Below are positions 44,763 to 57,822 of a stretch of 64,000 nt of DNA, piece after piece. The DNA is from Plantago major (Eukaryota > Streptophyta > Magnoliopsida > Lamiales > Plantaginaceae): assembly GCA_026545765.1 (NCBI GenBank), contig CM048842.1, forward strand, positions 48,493,431-48,557,430, read 5' to 3'. The notes under the pieces are model-generated. The model was not told the DNA's origin and did no database searches. It worked only from the letters and a program-made list of their open reading frames with translations. A program made the translations under genes and the position numbers. The first letter of the stretch is position 1. Each line of letters opens with the position of its first letter.

Positions 44763-46671
44763 TTATACAGGAATGGCAAGAAGTAGTTCAACTTTATGTA
44801 GAGCAACACCAAACTTATCACTCATGTTAAGCTCTTGAGGAATCATGCCATTGGGCAGCTTCCAGTCGAAATTGTGGACAAGATTAGCCACTATCAAGCC
44901 CACCATTCTCACAGCAAGGTTCAATCCAGGACAAATATGCCTTCCAGCACGAGCGGTATGAAAGAAAAGTCTTATCCCCTATAATCAAACTCTTGATTCA
45001 TAAACCTTTCTGGCTTGAACACAGTAGGTTCATCCCAATATGCAGGATCCCTAAAGATCGTCCAAGCATTGACAAAGACTTTCGTATGTTTCGGGATGGT
45101 GTATCCAGAGACTTCCACTTCTTCCTCAGAACGATGGGGCAGGAGGAAAGGTATTGTAGGGTGTAACCGCAGTGTTTCTTTAATGATTGCATCTAAATAG
45201 GGAAGTTGGTATGTCTTTTCTTGAACAGACTTCCCAAACACGATTTTGTCTAGGAGTTCTTGTTTTGCTCCTGCTAATATTGTTGGATTGTGGAGCAGTT
45301 CAGCCATCACCCATTCCACTGTTGTCGTGGTAGTGTCCGTTCCACCGATGAATAGCTCCTGAATTACATATTGTTCGAGGCCGTGACTATTCACGCATAG
45401 CAGGTAGTAGTGAGGAAAGTTATAGAAAGAAAGGACTTCCATTGATTAAGAAAAGACACTTGGATTTAATTTTCCCATCAAATCAGTAAATTTGCCTTAA
45501 TCTGCAAGAACCAACCCATCTAGTTGTTAACTCTATACTAATGAGATCTAGTAATCGCCATGCCAGCTCTAGCTTATTTGTCTTTAAGACTGTCCTGAAC
45601 ATTGGGGGTTTGTCCCAAGTTCTGGATACTATGTATGGCATGATTGCATCTCATCTATAAGATCGAGCTTATAGTGATGTTCGGAGTTAATCCATTTATG
45701 TTAATTGTGGATTGATAATTGATCTAAAAGTTGAGATGTCACGATGACTGAATAGGACAGTTTGTGAATATACATAACTTATCATGAGTAGAAGTGTGAC
45801 TTCTTGATGGCTTAATGCTTCAGGGCCCTGTTCATCAGTGCAATCAATAAGAAATTAAGAACATCCAAGAAATCTTCAATCCTACACGATTTGCAACTCC
45901 TACTCTTCATCCTCTGGTCAATAATTTCACCAACCAATTTGTGTAACTGATCATACGAGTAATTTATGTCGTGCTTGATCCCTTGTAAATCAAAAGTCTC
46001 AAGAAAGGGGAGGTAATCCGAAACATTAGGCTTCCCCAACAGTTCCATAATATTCCCAATATGCATTTTTAGCTCATCAATTTTGTCCGACTTCAAATCA
46101 AACATTTCCAAAGAAAACAGTGTGTTTGACAATACCTTCAACATAATCCCGAACACCAACCTTCCGATATAAACTCCTTCGCCAACTGAGCGCTTCTCGT
46201 TGACATGCTGAACCATTTCGCTCATCATCTGATGGCGCAGATCCTGTGAAGTGTCCAGACGCTAAGGCGTGAAAATCTGGCTGTTGCAAAGTTTCCGAAG
46301 CTTTCGCCACTGTGGACCACCTGATATCCATGTCATGGCGGACTCATAACCTTTCTCCCCCATGACAGCCTGTGAAATTGGCCTGCCCAAGAATGTTTGG
46401 TCATTCTTTTGAAGAATTTCCCTTTGCCAATTCTTTGGAAGAAACCATTACAATGTTGACAAGGCCAAATTTAACTGTCATTAAAGGGCCATAAGTTTTG
46501 GCTGGATTGGCTAATGACTCATGAGGTCTGTCTCCTATAGTAGCAAGGCTTCCTATGATTGGAAGGCCATATGGGCCAGGTGGAAGCTTTTCTCTTAATG
46601 ATGTTTGAAAGGAAGATAGTAGAAGTAGCTAATATAAGTAGAGAAGATAGTATGAAGCCAAGGAGTTCCAT
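44763..46671 (-). pseudogene. Cytochrome P450 pseudogene, CYP76-like
   Basis: Exons 46671-45783 and 45358-44763. In order: membrane anchor (MELLGFILSSLLILATSTIF), Pro-rich hinge KLPPGPYGLPIIGSL, WRKLRKLCN, the I-helix oxygen-binding segment FIGGTDTTTTTVEW at the start of exon 2, the K-helix KETLRL, the PERF-type FKPERFMNQEFDY, and a heme loop with AGRHICPG. Lesions: an A-run base lost near 46585 (KRK/LPPGP), an extra G near 46417 (LAKEIL), TAG in FTP-Q-RLDTSQ near 46263, a frame change near 45841 before CTDEQGPEAL, a donor reading ATAAGT instead of GTAAGT at 45782, TAA just before DFSFIP, and a base lost inside the heme loop. It cannot make a working enzyme. CYP76 family assignment is by overall resemblance. 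Confidence 0.85.
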
Positions 46672-46996
46672 TTTCTGTGTTTCTTTTGTTTCATGCCATT
46701 TGCTAGGGCACATATGGGTTGGGGGGGGGGGGGTTGTCTGGGGTTCAATTGAAGTCAACTTAATTTGTGGAGGAGCTTTTTTCATCGTCACTATATTAAC
46801 ATTCTTTTAAAATATAAAGGGATCCCGTTGTGAATTTCATGGAATTGGACACAAGATAACTAAGATCTAGTGTACAAGGACTGGAATACACTAATCAAAG
46901 ATCGGAAGCCTGTGCGTTAAAACTGCAAAATAATAAATGACGCTCTTTTAAACATACGGACGCTCTAGTCGCTTAACTAATTTGCCTATAGTTCTA
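46672..46996. other. Upstream flank of the P450 pseudogene
   Basis: Contains a run of fourteen G at 46719-46732 and, on the - strand, a TATA-like TTTATATTTTAAAAG near 46805-46820. No other feature recognised. Confidence 0.35.
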
Positions 46997-47174
46997 GCCA
47001 AAGTCTTGGAAAAGGTAAGATTTTCCTAAAAGATAGAAAATTCAAGGTTTTTTCTGGTTTTTTTGCGGTTTTTGGGTTTTAACGGTCTGACCGGCCGGGT
47101 TACTCAAAAAACCGCCGAGACAAGCATTTTTCATTATCCTTTTAATAGATTATGTTATGGTTTTAATTTGTTAA

Positions 47175-48564
47175 TGTTGGTCCAGATAACGGCAAAGTAA
47201 AAGACTAGGGGGGGGGGGGTGAATAGTCTTTTAAACTTTTGTCGATAAACACGATTCTCGAAGCAGGGGTTTCGATACTTAAATCGAGCGGAAGACTTTA
47301 AGATAGGTAAGTCTGAAACAATAAGTAAGTGTGTGTGCTTTCTTTGAAAGATAAATCTGAAGGTAAATAACACAAGTATAGTGGTATCTGGAGGTGGCGT
47401 AATCCTCCAACTAATCCACTTGGTCTTTACGAGACCTAGAATTCACTAAACAGATAATTGAGTTCACCTTACAATAATCCTATTCTAAGATTCCTAAACA
47501 AATGGTTCAACCAAATGTTCCCCTGAGTTATTCCCGACTCCTAGAGCTAAGTACTTCCTCTACTCGAGATAACCTTGGAGTTATTCACGATTTCCCAAAT
47601 CAAGTACTTCCTCTACTCACGCCTTGATGGTGTTGGTTATAAGGTTTGTCGGAGGCTTCTTGTATAACTTTTCGGTTATGTTTCGAGCTAATAGAACAAG
47701 ACTACTTAATACACTTGTTCGGTGTATGGCAATCGCTCTTCTTGACCCAGTAATTGATGTCAGATTACGTAGAATGAGCTTCAGAAAGGTTATCTGATAG
47801 TTCAACTCTTTTACGAATAACAATCTCTTGTTAAGGTTCAAGACAACTTAGAACTACTAGTGATTCTTCAAGCAACAGAAAGCTTTCAGAAAGGGTAGTA
47901 GAGTGCTTGAGAGAATACTTTGCTAGATTGTAAGTTTGCAAGTTAGATCGTTCTTTGGTCGTTGTATTTCTCAGCATCTAAGTGTGTGATATTTATAGAT
48001 GAATTAGAGAGTCGTTGGGATGTTATCCATTAGACACAATTCAAATTCAGTCTATACTTATCTTGAAATGAGTACTCAGAAGTCCTTGTCTCATATCTCA
48101 GAGAGGACTGTGCTTTAGCGGCTTTTCTGCCGATGCAATTAATGCACATGTACTATTTCTTGTCCTGTAGTCTTCAACGGATACATTAGCCTTTCTGATG
48201 GCTTGCATGCTCCATACTCATGATGTCATATGTTCCAGAATCATGTTTCAAAAGTAACTAAATGCACTTAAGAAAGGATTAAGGACATAGTCTTTCCGAG
48301 TGAGACTAAACCTTGGTGTCTTCATAAATCTTGTGCAATCTAGGTCTTGTAATCTTGGAAAAGCTCCATTGCTAGGATTGATCTTCATGGTCTTCTTGGA
48401 AATAAAAATTACATTGAGACCTATAATCCTAATCTGATTTACTAGACTAATCATACTCATGATTTCCTCTTTTACAATGTTCAAGTGAACTAAGAGTTAG
48501 TCACCTTTACGGCAAAGATAAGAACATGTGATGAATGATCAAAATACTATGAGATATTCTAACA
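47175..48564 (-). repeat. 3' LTR of the Copia element
   Basis: 1390 bp. It includes a run of twelve G near 47208-47219 where the partner has AGAGGGGG. About the first 700 bp (+ strand order) differ from the partner by many short indels; the rest is almost identical apart from its last 200 bp or so. Confidence 0.92.
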
Positions 48565-49599
48565 AATTTCCCTTTTTGATCGGTCATCCATGACTATCTT
48601 TTAAAGTCTATTACAAATTTGTAATCACGGAAGAAAACAATCCGCCACTTAATCATTTCAAATGATATTCAATTTTAGTTGAATTAAGTGCGAGAAAGTA
48701 AGCATCGACAAATTACAAAGTATTCTTTGCGGATAAGTTGTCATCTATTATAATGTTTAGAGTATGATCTTGAAAGGTACGATTCTGAGTGAGATCAACT
48801 TTTATAGATAGAAATTGAAACAATCGGCAAGATTACAAAAAGTAACAAAACACACTAAGTAAATTAGAACAACGGGAGAGTCCAAACTCAAGTAAACATT
48901 CTAAGATACTAGTCTTCAAGTCTTCAAAAATAACTTAGGTTGAAACCTCAAGTTCTTGACACCCTTACGGATCGATTGACATAATCATCCACTTTTACGC
49001 ATTCTTGGACATAATCATAAAGAGTCCTTCCGAGAGAGTTACATCTTTACGGACAAATCACATATTTCTTGGTAACTCTTGCAAGTTTATGATTTTCCTC
49101 GAAAATGTTTGACCAAGTATTTTCCCAGACCGGGCATGAATACCTTGCGGTGAGATAGGTTGAAATATTTGTATATTTCTTCCGGATAGTGTATATCATC
49201 TAGGTATTCATCGATGTCATATAGAATGACTCATAGGTTGAAACTCCTAGTTTGTTCTTCTTCTTTGTAGCTACCATCCATTTTTCGTACCTTGTGTACA
49301 TCATCAGACTTTAGGTAAGGGATGAGGTCCATCTTTACGGCATCGTTTCTCTTCTCTACTTCAAAGTTTAGCGGGCATGAAGGTGCTCAGTTAGCAATTA
49401 AAGCTTGCCTTCTCTCCATTCGATGTCTGGTTGAGGATGGGAGTTGGAAACTTATCATTGACAAGTAAATGTTGTAGTTCGAATCGATACCTCTCTTGTT
49501 AGAATGCACCTATGAAGACTCTTCATTACTCGTCTTCACATATTCAATGTGGGCATCGGTTGGCTTTTCTTGAACAATTTCTCTGTTTGTTACCTTATT

Positions 49600-51072
49600 T
49601 GGGAATCCTTCTTGCTTTTACATTGGGTGGCCTTACATGGGAGATCCTCTAACCCTTTCTTCTGCCTTGAAATTGTCTTTGGTGGAAGTTCCTTGTGTTG
49701 ACTTGGTATTTCCAGAAGGAGTTTTGGCTGCCAAAGGCATTGCTGCCAGAGGAGGTTGTGAGGTGCTTACTTGCCTTCTTCTCTTGTGAAGTGGATGTTC
49801 ATCTGTATCAGATTCATCCTCATCATCATCATTGAAGTTCAACAATGGAGGCTTGCATCTTTCTTGGTCTCTTACTTTTCCTTCTTCTTGGTCTTCTCCT
49901 TTTTCAGGATTATTCTGGTTGTTCCCTTCCGAGATCCTAAGGGACTTGGTTCCCTAGTGACCATACTTCTCGACCTTACGGTGGTTGATCTGGAACAACT
50001 TCTTCAAGGGCATCTCCGGTGTTCTTGATGACTAGTTGACTTGAGGAGGAGGCATAGATTGTTTCTCTTTCTTCCTCTGCCTTTCGAGGCATCTCTTCTT
50101 CCTCCCCTTAGTCATGAATGGTGACTCATAATGGCATAAGCTTGAGAGTGAGTCGAAGTTTTTACGGAGATTATTGTGCACCTGACCAATTCTTGGATTT
50201 CTTTCTTGACTCGTGGTTACCTTAACAGTTCTGCTCCTTTCTGTTGAGCTCTTCAAGTGGCCTAAGAATGGCGTTGGCTTGCAGAACAGCATGGCTGGCT
50301 TCATTGAGTGCTGCATTAGCATTGTTACAATCCTCATCCCTAACCAACCCTATGTCTTTACGAGAGAGCTATCTTTGGTTGCTTTGTTGAAATGTATGAC
50401 GATGACTTCATCTCTTCGGGACGGATTTTAGCATACATGTCTTGAGCAATTAGTGTCTTTCGACGGGTTCCAAAAGATACTATTTACGCACGGTGCTCTT
50501 CACTTCTTGAACTACTTGGTGCAGAGAATATATGAGGAGCAAGTAGAGCTCTCTTGTGTTGAGTGACAAGTCTCTCATCTTCTGCGTCAGTAATCAAGTT
50601 TTGGTTGTTTTCAGCATCACTCTTATTATCTTTTTCTTGAATAGTTTGCAGATTGACAACCTTTTTCTGCTTTCCATCAAGTGTCTTTGTATACGAGAAG
50701 ATGTAGAAGGTCTTTCTGATGCAGTCTCAGCATCATCTTCTTCATCATCATTGTCATCCATGGTATCTATTTCAGCAGTTGTGACAACAATGGCATCTTT
50801 TAGATTTCTTTGCTCATCTAGGAGCGCCAATTCCTGGGTGTTAGCTTCTTTGAGCTTTTGAATATTGGCTTCATTTTCATCAACAAGAGCTTATATTGTT
50901 TCTTCACTAAGAATGCTCCCCAATTCATTTTATGACTAGGGTTCCAGTCCGAAGGGGTGAATTCTCCCAGAAGGCGTTTATTCAACACCTTAAGTTCTTT
51001 TCCTCCTTGCTTTTCAGCAGGAGTAGATGATCCGGCCTTAGGGTTCTTGGTGGTCATCTTCTTGGGTGCCAT
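49600..51072 (-). pseudogene. Env-like 3' gene of the Sirevirus-type element
   Basis: Begins at ATG 51072 (MAPKKMTTKNPKAGSS), after RNase H and before the 3' LTR. The region encodes in changing frames a Lys-rich start, GEFTPSDWNPSHKMNWGAFL, an acidic stretch with repeated D and E (near 50690-50760) next to a helical segment (LALLDEQRNLKDAIV), and a final acidic/basic segment ending near 49633 (DDDEDESDTDE, then HPLHKRRRQ). An open frame at this place is the hallmark of Sireviruses. I see no clear signal peptide or fusion peptide, so a true envelope function is not supported. Confidence 0.6.
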
Positions 51073-52244
51073 CTCTTTATATAAAGTTTTGAATAAGTGG
51101 TTTTGCAGAAGGATTTTGCACAAGTAATTGAGATTAGTTTATCTTTTCAGAAGACTAAGCACAAAAAGTTGAGTTTGCAGAAATCTTGAGAGATTTTGCT
51201 ATTTTGATGCAAGTTTGAAATTTTGGATTTGGTAAAAGTGTTTGTCTTTTGCCCAATTACTATATATATAGCAGATAAAACATACATAGATACAACATAC
51301 ATATAGCTGAATATGAATGCGTGTCTTTGCATCTGCATAAAGGTACGTCCTTTGTACTTCATTAAATGCTTAGTGGGCCACGTCTGAATTTCTAAACAGA
51401 CATTACTTGCTTTGTTTTAATCTCAGCCGTTGAGATCAAACGTTTATACATCAAGGGCTTATATTGAATATCTTGTAATGATATCAATCAACAAATGGTA
51501 ATGTGCCGACTTGATGGATTTTTAATATGCTGCATTCATTGTGTCACTAAGTAAAGAGTGAGAACACTTTGATCGTTTGAGCTTATCATTCTGAATGTCA
51601 AGTCCTTATCTATAAATTGTTTATCATGAAAATGGTAAAAATACAAGACATTGGACATGTTTGACTTTCAGAACTTATACCTTTTGGGCTTTGTGTGTCT
51701 TTTATCTTTATGACTAAATAGTTTTCTGAATTCAAGAATCAGAAACTTCAGTTGTTTGAATGTATTTGACCCACTCTTAGTAAGTAAGTTCTAGTCTTAT
51801 TTACTCATTGAGTGTGTACCAACCTTTGCCTTTCTAGATACCCGTTCCAGAAATGTTTTGCCTTTCTGAGTGTTGCTACTCAGAAACCTTTGCAACATTT
51901 CTTAACAACAACTACGAGAGCATGTTCTCGAGGCACCTTCTTTTCTACCTTGCTTACTCGGACTTTAGAGATTCGGGACATTTTTAGGTCCTTAGCAACT
52001 CCATCAATCCAAGATTATGTCTTAAGGTCAAGAACCGGCTTTCTTGTAGGGCTTGGTGAAGATATCTGCAAGTTGGTCTTCATGCGATCTTGAGTATCTC
52101 TATTGCCTTTTTCAACATGGTCTACGATGAAGTGGTGTCTAACATCAATGTGCTTTGTTACGGCATGGAACTTGGGATTACGTGTGATTGCAATAGCACT
52201 TGTGTTGTCACAGAAAATAGGAGTTTCTCTTCATTGAGTCCATA

Positions 52245-52534
52245 GTCTACGAGTTGTTGTTGAATCCACGAATTTGTGTTGCCTGACAACCGGTGACAAT
52301 ATATTGACTCTGTGGTAGAAGTTGCAATTGAGTTTTGCTTCTTGCTAAACCATGAGATAAGTCTTGTTCCCTGACAAATTCACGATGTACTTTTCCTATC
52401 AAGCATTGATCCGGCATAGTCGACATCGAGTAACTTGAACTCAATCCACCTTCTTTAGGATACCACAAACCTACATTTCTTGTACCTTTCACATACCTTA
52501 ATACTTTCATAGCGATGTTGTAGTGTGATTGCAT
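52245..52534 (-). pseudogene. RNase H domain of the Copia element
   Basis: AMKVLRYVKGTRNVGLWYP is the classic Copia link between reverse transcriptase and RNase H. Later motifs (GYSDADFAG-, STSGTCQ- and EAEYIA-like) are recognisable only across frame changes. Confidence 0.75.
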
Positions 52535-53600
52535 TGGATTTGTTTGAAATCTAGCACACTCATTTGCATATTGAATATCTGATGCGCTTGCGATAAGGTA
52601 AAGTAGTGAACTATTAATTTCCTATACTTGTGTTCTTGAACACTCTTATATGATTCGATATAGGTCATTTTGGTTCCTATGCTCATAGGTATCTTAGCAT
52701 TCTTTTCGGAGGGCTTAAGATTGAACTTTGTGAGCATGTCTTTTGCATACTTTATCGACTAATGAATATTCCATCATTGAGTTGCTTGACTTGCAATCTA
52801 GGAAATAGTTCAATTCTCCCATCATGCTCATCTCAAACTTATTTTTCATGAGATTTGCAAGGTCATCACAAAGTTGCTTGTCCTTAGATCGAAATATAAT
52901 GTCATCAACATATACTTGAACTAAGAGCGGTTTCCCATCATGATTTAAGGTAAATAAAGTTTTATCAACTTCACCTTTCTTGAAACCACTTTCCGGAAGG
53001 TATTTGGCCAAAGTATCATACCATGCTCTTGGAGCTGTTTGATCCATATAGAGCTTTACATGGTTTATAGACCATTCTACTTTAGGAAACTTCAAAACCG
53101 GTGGTTGTTCAACATAGACTTCCTCGCAAGTTCACCATTCAAGAATGCACTTTTGACATCCATCGATAAACTTTAAAGTCTTTATGAGTGCAAAGGCGAA
53201 GAGTCTTATTGCATCAATCGGCAACTAGTGCATATGACTCATCAAAATCTAAACCTTGATGCAGGTGAATCCTTGGCAACCAACCTTGCTTTGTTTACGG
53301 TTATTTCACGATTCATTCATCTTGTTTACGAAAACCCACTTGGTTCCAATCACGGATATTCCTTCTACAAATTGAACTAGTTTCGGACTTTGTTTCTTTC
53401 AAGCGATCGACTCTTCTTGCATTGCGAGATCCAGTCTTGGTCTCTTAATGCTTCTTCAATAGTTTTAGGTTCAATGTTTGAGATGAAACATCCAAAGAGA
53501 GAATTAGCATTTTCGGCTATTGCTCTCCTAGTCCTAACACCTTGATTGATTGGTTCAATCACATCCTTTGCAGGATGATCCTTGATCCATCTCTTCATGG
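52534..53600 (-). pseudogene. Reverse transcriptase domain of the Copia element
   Basis: Contains TIEEALRDQDWI near the N-terminal edge, APRAWYDTLAKYLPESGFKK, and the catalytic YVDDIIF (YVDD encoded at 52912-52901), followed by KNKFEMSMMGELNYFL. Stops and shifts interrupt the frame before and after the catalytic motif. Confidence 0.85.
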
Positions 53601-53699
53601 GTTTGGGGCTAGTAAATTGACATCTATGTGATCTGAATGTGAATCACTATGATTATGACTTGATACTTCTTCAGTATCTATGACATTTTGTACCACAGG

Positions 53700-55000
53700 A
53701 GGGCGTTGAATGTCTGACACTTGCTTAGTGTGAGGGCTTTCTGGGACATGCCTGTCAGAGAGGTCATTTCCAGAATTAGCTCTTTAATGAACATCTTCAG
53801 TTTCCATTTCTGGAATTTTCATAGGAAATTCTTCATCATGTCTGAAAATCATCTGGTTGTTACTAGGAATTTCATGCTTTTCTTCGTCAGAGTCATCCTC
53901 TCTTTCCATAATGATGTTTTTCCTTTCGAGGGTTCTTCTTGAATCCTTTAACATTAGTTCCTTGAACCTTTCGAGAGTTCATCATCGAGGGTGATTTCTT
54001 GCTTTCTTCATAGAATCTGACATGGTGATTCTTCAATCTTCTTTGTTCTTTTGTTGTAAACTCTGTAAGCTTTGCTATTCATAGAATAACCAAGAAACAC
54101 TCCTTCATCGCCTTTAGTTGAAATGTTCTTAGATACTCTTTTCCATTGTTAAGAACAAAACATCTACAACGAAACACTTTCGGATGTTTAATATTAGGGG
54201 TCTACCAACCAAGAGCTCATAAGGGTCTTGTCATGGTGTTTGTTTATCAAACATACATTACGAGTGTAGCATCTTTGTGTTTCTGACTTGACCCAATAAA
54301 CTTCACTTATTTGATGTCATTGACATTGTCCTTCTTTGCTTCTTTAAGGGTTCTATTTTTCTTTCTGCAACACCATTTTGTTGTGGTGTTCTTCTGAGGA
54401 AAGTTGATGTTGTATACCTTCTTTGGTACAAAACTCCTTTATGTCTTGGTTGACAAATTGATACCATAGTGCATTACGATTGCGAGATACCTTGTCATTT
54501 TCATGACTTCAAGCTTATTTAGCAAGTTTGGTATCTCCACCTAGCATCAGTTATGCTTGAAGACAACCAAGTGAATCTTGAGAAGTCATCTACAACAACA
54601 AGACCATACTTCTTTCTGCGCATAACTAATTCTGAGATGATTCAAAAGATCCATGTGTAATAGTTGCGTCTAACTTTCTTAGAGTGTACGATTTTGGACT
54701 TGAAAGAGATCTTAGATTGTTTCCCCATCCGAGCGAGCAGATACCATCCTTTACGAAAGATGTTTTGGGAAGGCCGACTACTAACTCTTTCTTGGCAAGT
54801 TTGTTGAGTTTTGAAATTCAAGTGACTCATTCTTTTGTGCCATAACGGCTATTACTGTGACTGATTGACTCACCATGAGACATTCTTGATTGTGACAGAT
54901 GCCCAATCGACAACATAAAGGCGCCTTTCCGCTAGCAACCAAGGTATGCTTTGACTCATTGTCGATAAGTTTGCAATATTTTGCTTTAAATTTCACGATA
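53700..55000 (-). pseudogene. GAG-pre-integrase and integrase region of the Copia element
   Basis: The segment LALWHKRMSHLNFKTQ (54840-54790) is the GAG-pre-integrase zinc-binding motif, followed by GKQSKISFKSKIVHSKKVRR. The core domain extends towards 53900 in fragments. Several frame changes are required. Confidence 0.75.
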
Positions 55001-55079
55001 AATCCTTATGCATAAGCTGGCTCATGCTAAATAGATTGTATTTCAAACCCTTAACATATGTCGTCGATGGTTAAGGATC

Positions 55080-55290
55080 CCAATTTACGTTGCGAAATCG
55101 AGAGGATTTAATTCTCCTCGACAACTCGATGTACGGTCCATTGTTGCAAGCTTTGTAGTTGACGGTTGCTTTGTCTCCTGTCATGTGCTTTCCGCATCCA
55201 CTATCAAATAGCCATTGAGCCTTAGTCCAAGAGGCGTTCTGCACAAAACAGGAAACATGAGTTAGGTTCTTGCCTCGGAGATAGAACCAC
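55080..55290 (-). pseudogene. Copia aspartic protease region
   Basis: The - strand reads WLFDSGCGKHMTGDKA, with the catalytic DSG at 55205-55197, the standard DSGxxxHMTGD of Sirevirus-type proteases. It lies between gag and the pre-integrase motif as expected. It is connected to gag through a frame change. Confidence 0.85.
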
Positions 55291-55499
55291 TTAGACTAAA
55301 CATTCTTCCAGTAGGAATCCACATTTTAGTGAATTTCTTGGGAGTTTGTTTTTGTCTAACTTTATCAGAAGGAGAAACAATAGAATCAGTAATTTTGATC
55401 TCAATCTTCCTTGAGGTGTTTCTAGGTGTTCCTTTTGGTGCTTTCTGGACCCTGGGTTTCTAGGATTGCTTTTCAGCAAACTTAGCCTTTCTGGCCAGG

Positions 55500-57660
55500 T
55501 TCCTTCTAGCTTTGGCATTCAGTTTTTCAGTGGTTTGAGATTTCTTCCATACATTTTATTACTCGTGCAATATCAGCCTTGCGCCATTGTTCTTGTCCTT
55601 CCTTATATTATTGTAAAAGGACTTTTCCAATAGCACGATAGCCAATGCCATTTCGAACACCTTTGGCTTTCTGGATGCGGTCTTCAGAAGCCTTACTAGT
55701 TTCTGTACCGTCTTTATTTTCATAAAATGGTACAGTAGAGAATTTGTCTATTCTAGCAATTCTCCCTTTCCTAGTAATATGGCAATGTGGATGGCTACAT
55801 GTCTGAGGGTTGTATTTCTTTTCAGAAGCTTCACCCACAAGTTTCTTGTGAACTTGTTGTTCTTTCAAAGGTTGGGTTGCTACTCCTTTTCCTTTGTCAA
55901 CTACCTTAGCTTCGACCAATGCTATAGGTGGTTGAAGAACCATTCATTGACTTTTTATAAAGGTCAACCTTTCATCACTCTTCTTGGAGGAGATGAATTA
56001 CTCGATTGTTCATCAAATCCAAGTCCACCTTTCTCGGAGGATCTCGAGATATGATTGAACCTCGGTGAGAGTGTCACTAGCCTTTGCATAAGATTGGAAG
56101 GATATCTCTTTCTTTGAAGTTCCTCATTCTCGAAAGCGGCTTTATCATTTTCTTATTAAGTTCATCGAGGCTAGTTTGTGAAAATTTTCATTTCGGATAT
56201 CGATTTTCGGAAGGGCTATTTCAACGCTCTTGTTCTCGGATACCTGGTTAGCTCGAAACCTCTTTTCAAGAGTTTCTTTGCTTTCCTCTAGAATTCGGTT
56301 TTGGATTGTGCTTCGGAAATTCTTTCTCATAACGATCAATTCACTCTGATTAACTCGGATCTTCAATTCCATCATCACCCTCATAGTCTGAAATTGTGAA
56401 ATGTTTGTTACCTCATCGCCATAAGACACATTTCAATGTTGGAGATGTCGGACCCGCAATCTCGGCAACTCCACACATTTCATTCTTCTTAAAATTTGAA
56501 GTCGATTACGTCGTGGGTGATTCCACACAATTCACAGTGATGGTAGGTTTGAGTTATCGAATCTCCATCTTGAATCTGTCTCGATATCTAGAGCATCAAG
56601 TTGGATTTGAATCTTCTTCCTTTCTTGATCGGTAAGGCCCTTTGATTTCTTTTGTAATTTCTTACATCCTTCTTGTCACATGTCTTGAGCTTGTTTAAAG
56701 CGGCAATCTCTCTTAGTGACCGGGCTTTTTGACAATAAGCGGATATCATTTCCTATCTCTGTGATTCGATACTAACACCTTTCGAATGGGGTCTTGAGAG
56801 TTGTTTAGTTGAATGTTCTTATCTTGATGATAGTTTGGGCGAAGATGCTTTTGACTTTTCTTTAGCTTTTCTTCTCTCAATCTCTTGACTCACAAATTTA
56901 TTCATGTGACTTCTTGCAAGAGCATTTTCTTGAATCGTCTTTGGTATCTTTCTTTTGAAGTACCTTGAGAGACTAGAGCAACACTTTGCAACTTCTCATT
57001 GTTTGTTCTCTACGAGTTGTCTCATAATCTCTGATAGCAAGATGAGAGAAGAGCTCTCTTGGAGTAATATTTGGCATTCCTTGGTTGAAATAAAAGAATT
57101 TAGTGTGTTCCCGTTGTGATTGAGACTTGACAATAGTCTTAATCTTTTACTTGGGAGTATCTGTTGCTTTCACCAAGTGCGCCATATCACTCATAAGAGT
57201 AGTAAACACGAAATCAAGTTCTTCGAGTTTCGGTGGGACCTTGCTTGAAGTTTTGGAACTTGAATTTAAGAACTTCGAACTTGTTTTCTTTGGTTTTCTC
57301 GATTCAAGCGATTTCTTCAATCAATTGCGTGACTTTCGCCGTTTAGCACCTGATTTACCTTGTATGTGCTCAGTGTCGATCGATGATTATATTCGAGCTT
57401 GACCATCCAATCATGTCTTTTGGCATCTTGGATGTCCAGAGCTCTCTTGGCTTGTCTTCATACATAATGCTTCCACGAGCAACACGACCACTATCACTAG
57501 AAGTCGCATCCTCGCTTTCATCTTCCTTGTCTGAGGCTTTTCTTCCATCAGACACCTTAGTAACTTGTTTGAGTTGTCTGATTTTAATAGGCCCTTCATT
57601 GATGACATAGATCATCTCATCACTAATGGCCTCGGATGGAGCATCATGTTGTTCTTCCAT
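55500..57660 (-). pseudogene. Gag region of the Copia element
   Basis: Starts at ATG 57660 (MEEQHDAPSEAISDEMIYVI), about 150 bp after the primer-binding site. The first 96 codons are open and acidic; further fragments run leftwards in several frames, ending with the Lys/Arg-rich linker before the protease (KAKFAEKQS and PKGTPRNTSRKIEI near 55500-55400). I could not place a CCHC zinc knuckle with confidence. Confidence 0.65.
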
Positions 57661-57804
57661 TTGTCGTAGTTTTCTGGCTTCAGAACGGGTGCATCACTCA
57701 GAGACATTCCTGCGCACTTAACACACAAATTATATAGTCCTCAGAAAGGGACAAAGTTTCTTCACCTATCTGGGGATCTAGGTTGATCTTGAAGGCTTGG
57801 GAAC

Positions 57805-57820
57805 CTCTGCTACGATACCA
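57805..57820 (-). promoter_or_regulatory. Primer-binding site of the Copia element
   Basis: TGGTATCGTAGCAGAG two bases inside the 5' LTR, complementary to the initiator Met tRNA 3' end (TGGTATCAGAGC) with a small internal difference. Confidence 0.8.
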
Positions 57821-57822
57821 CT

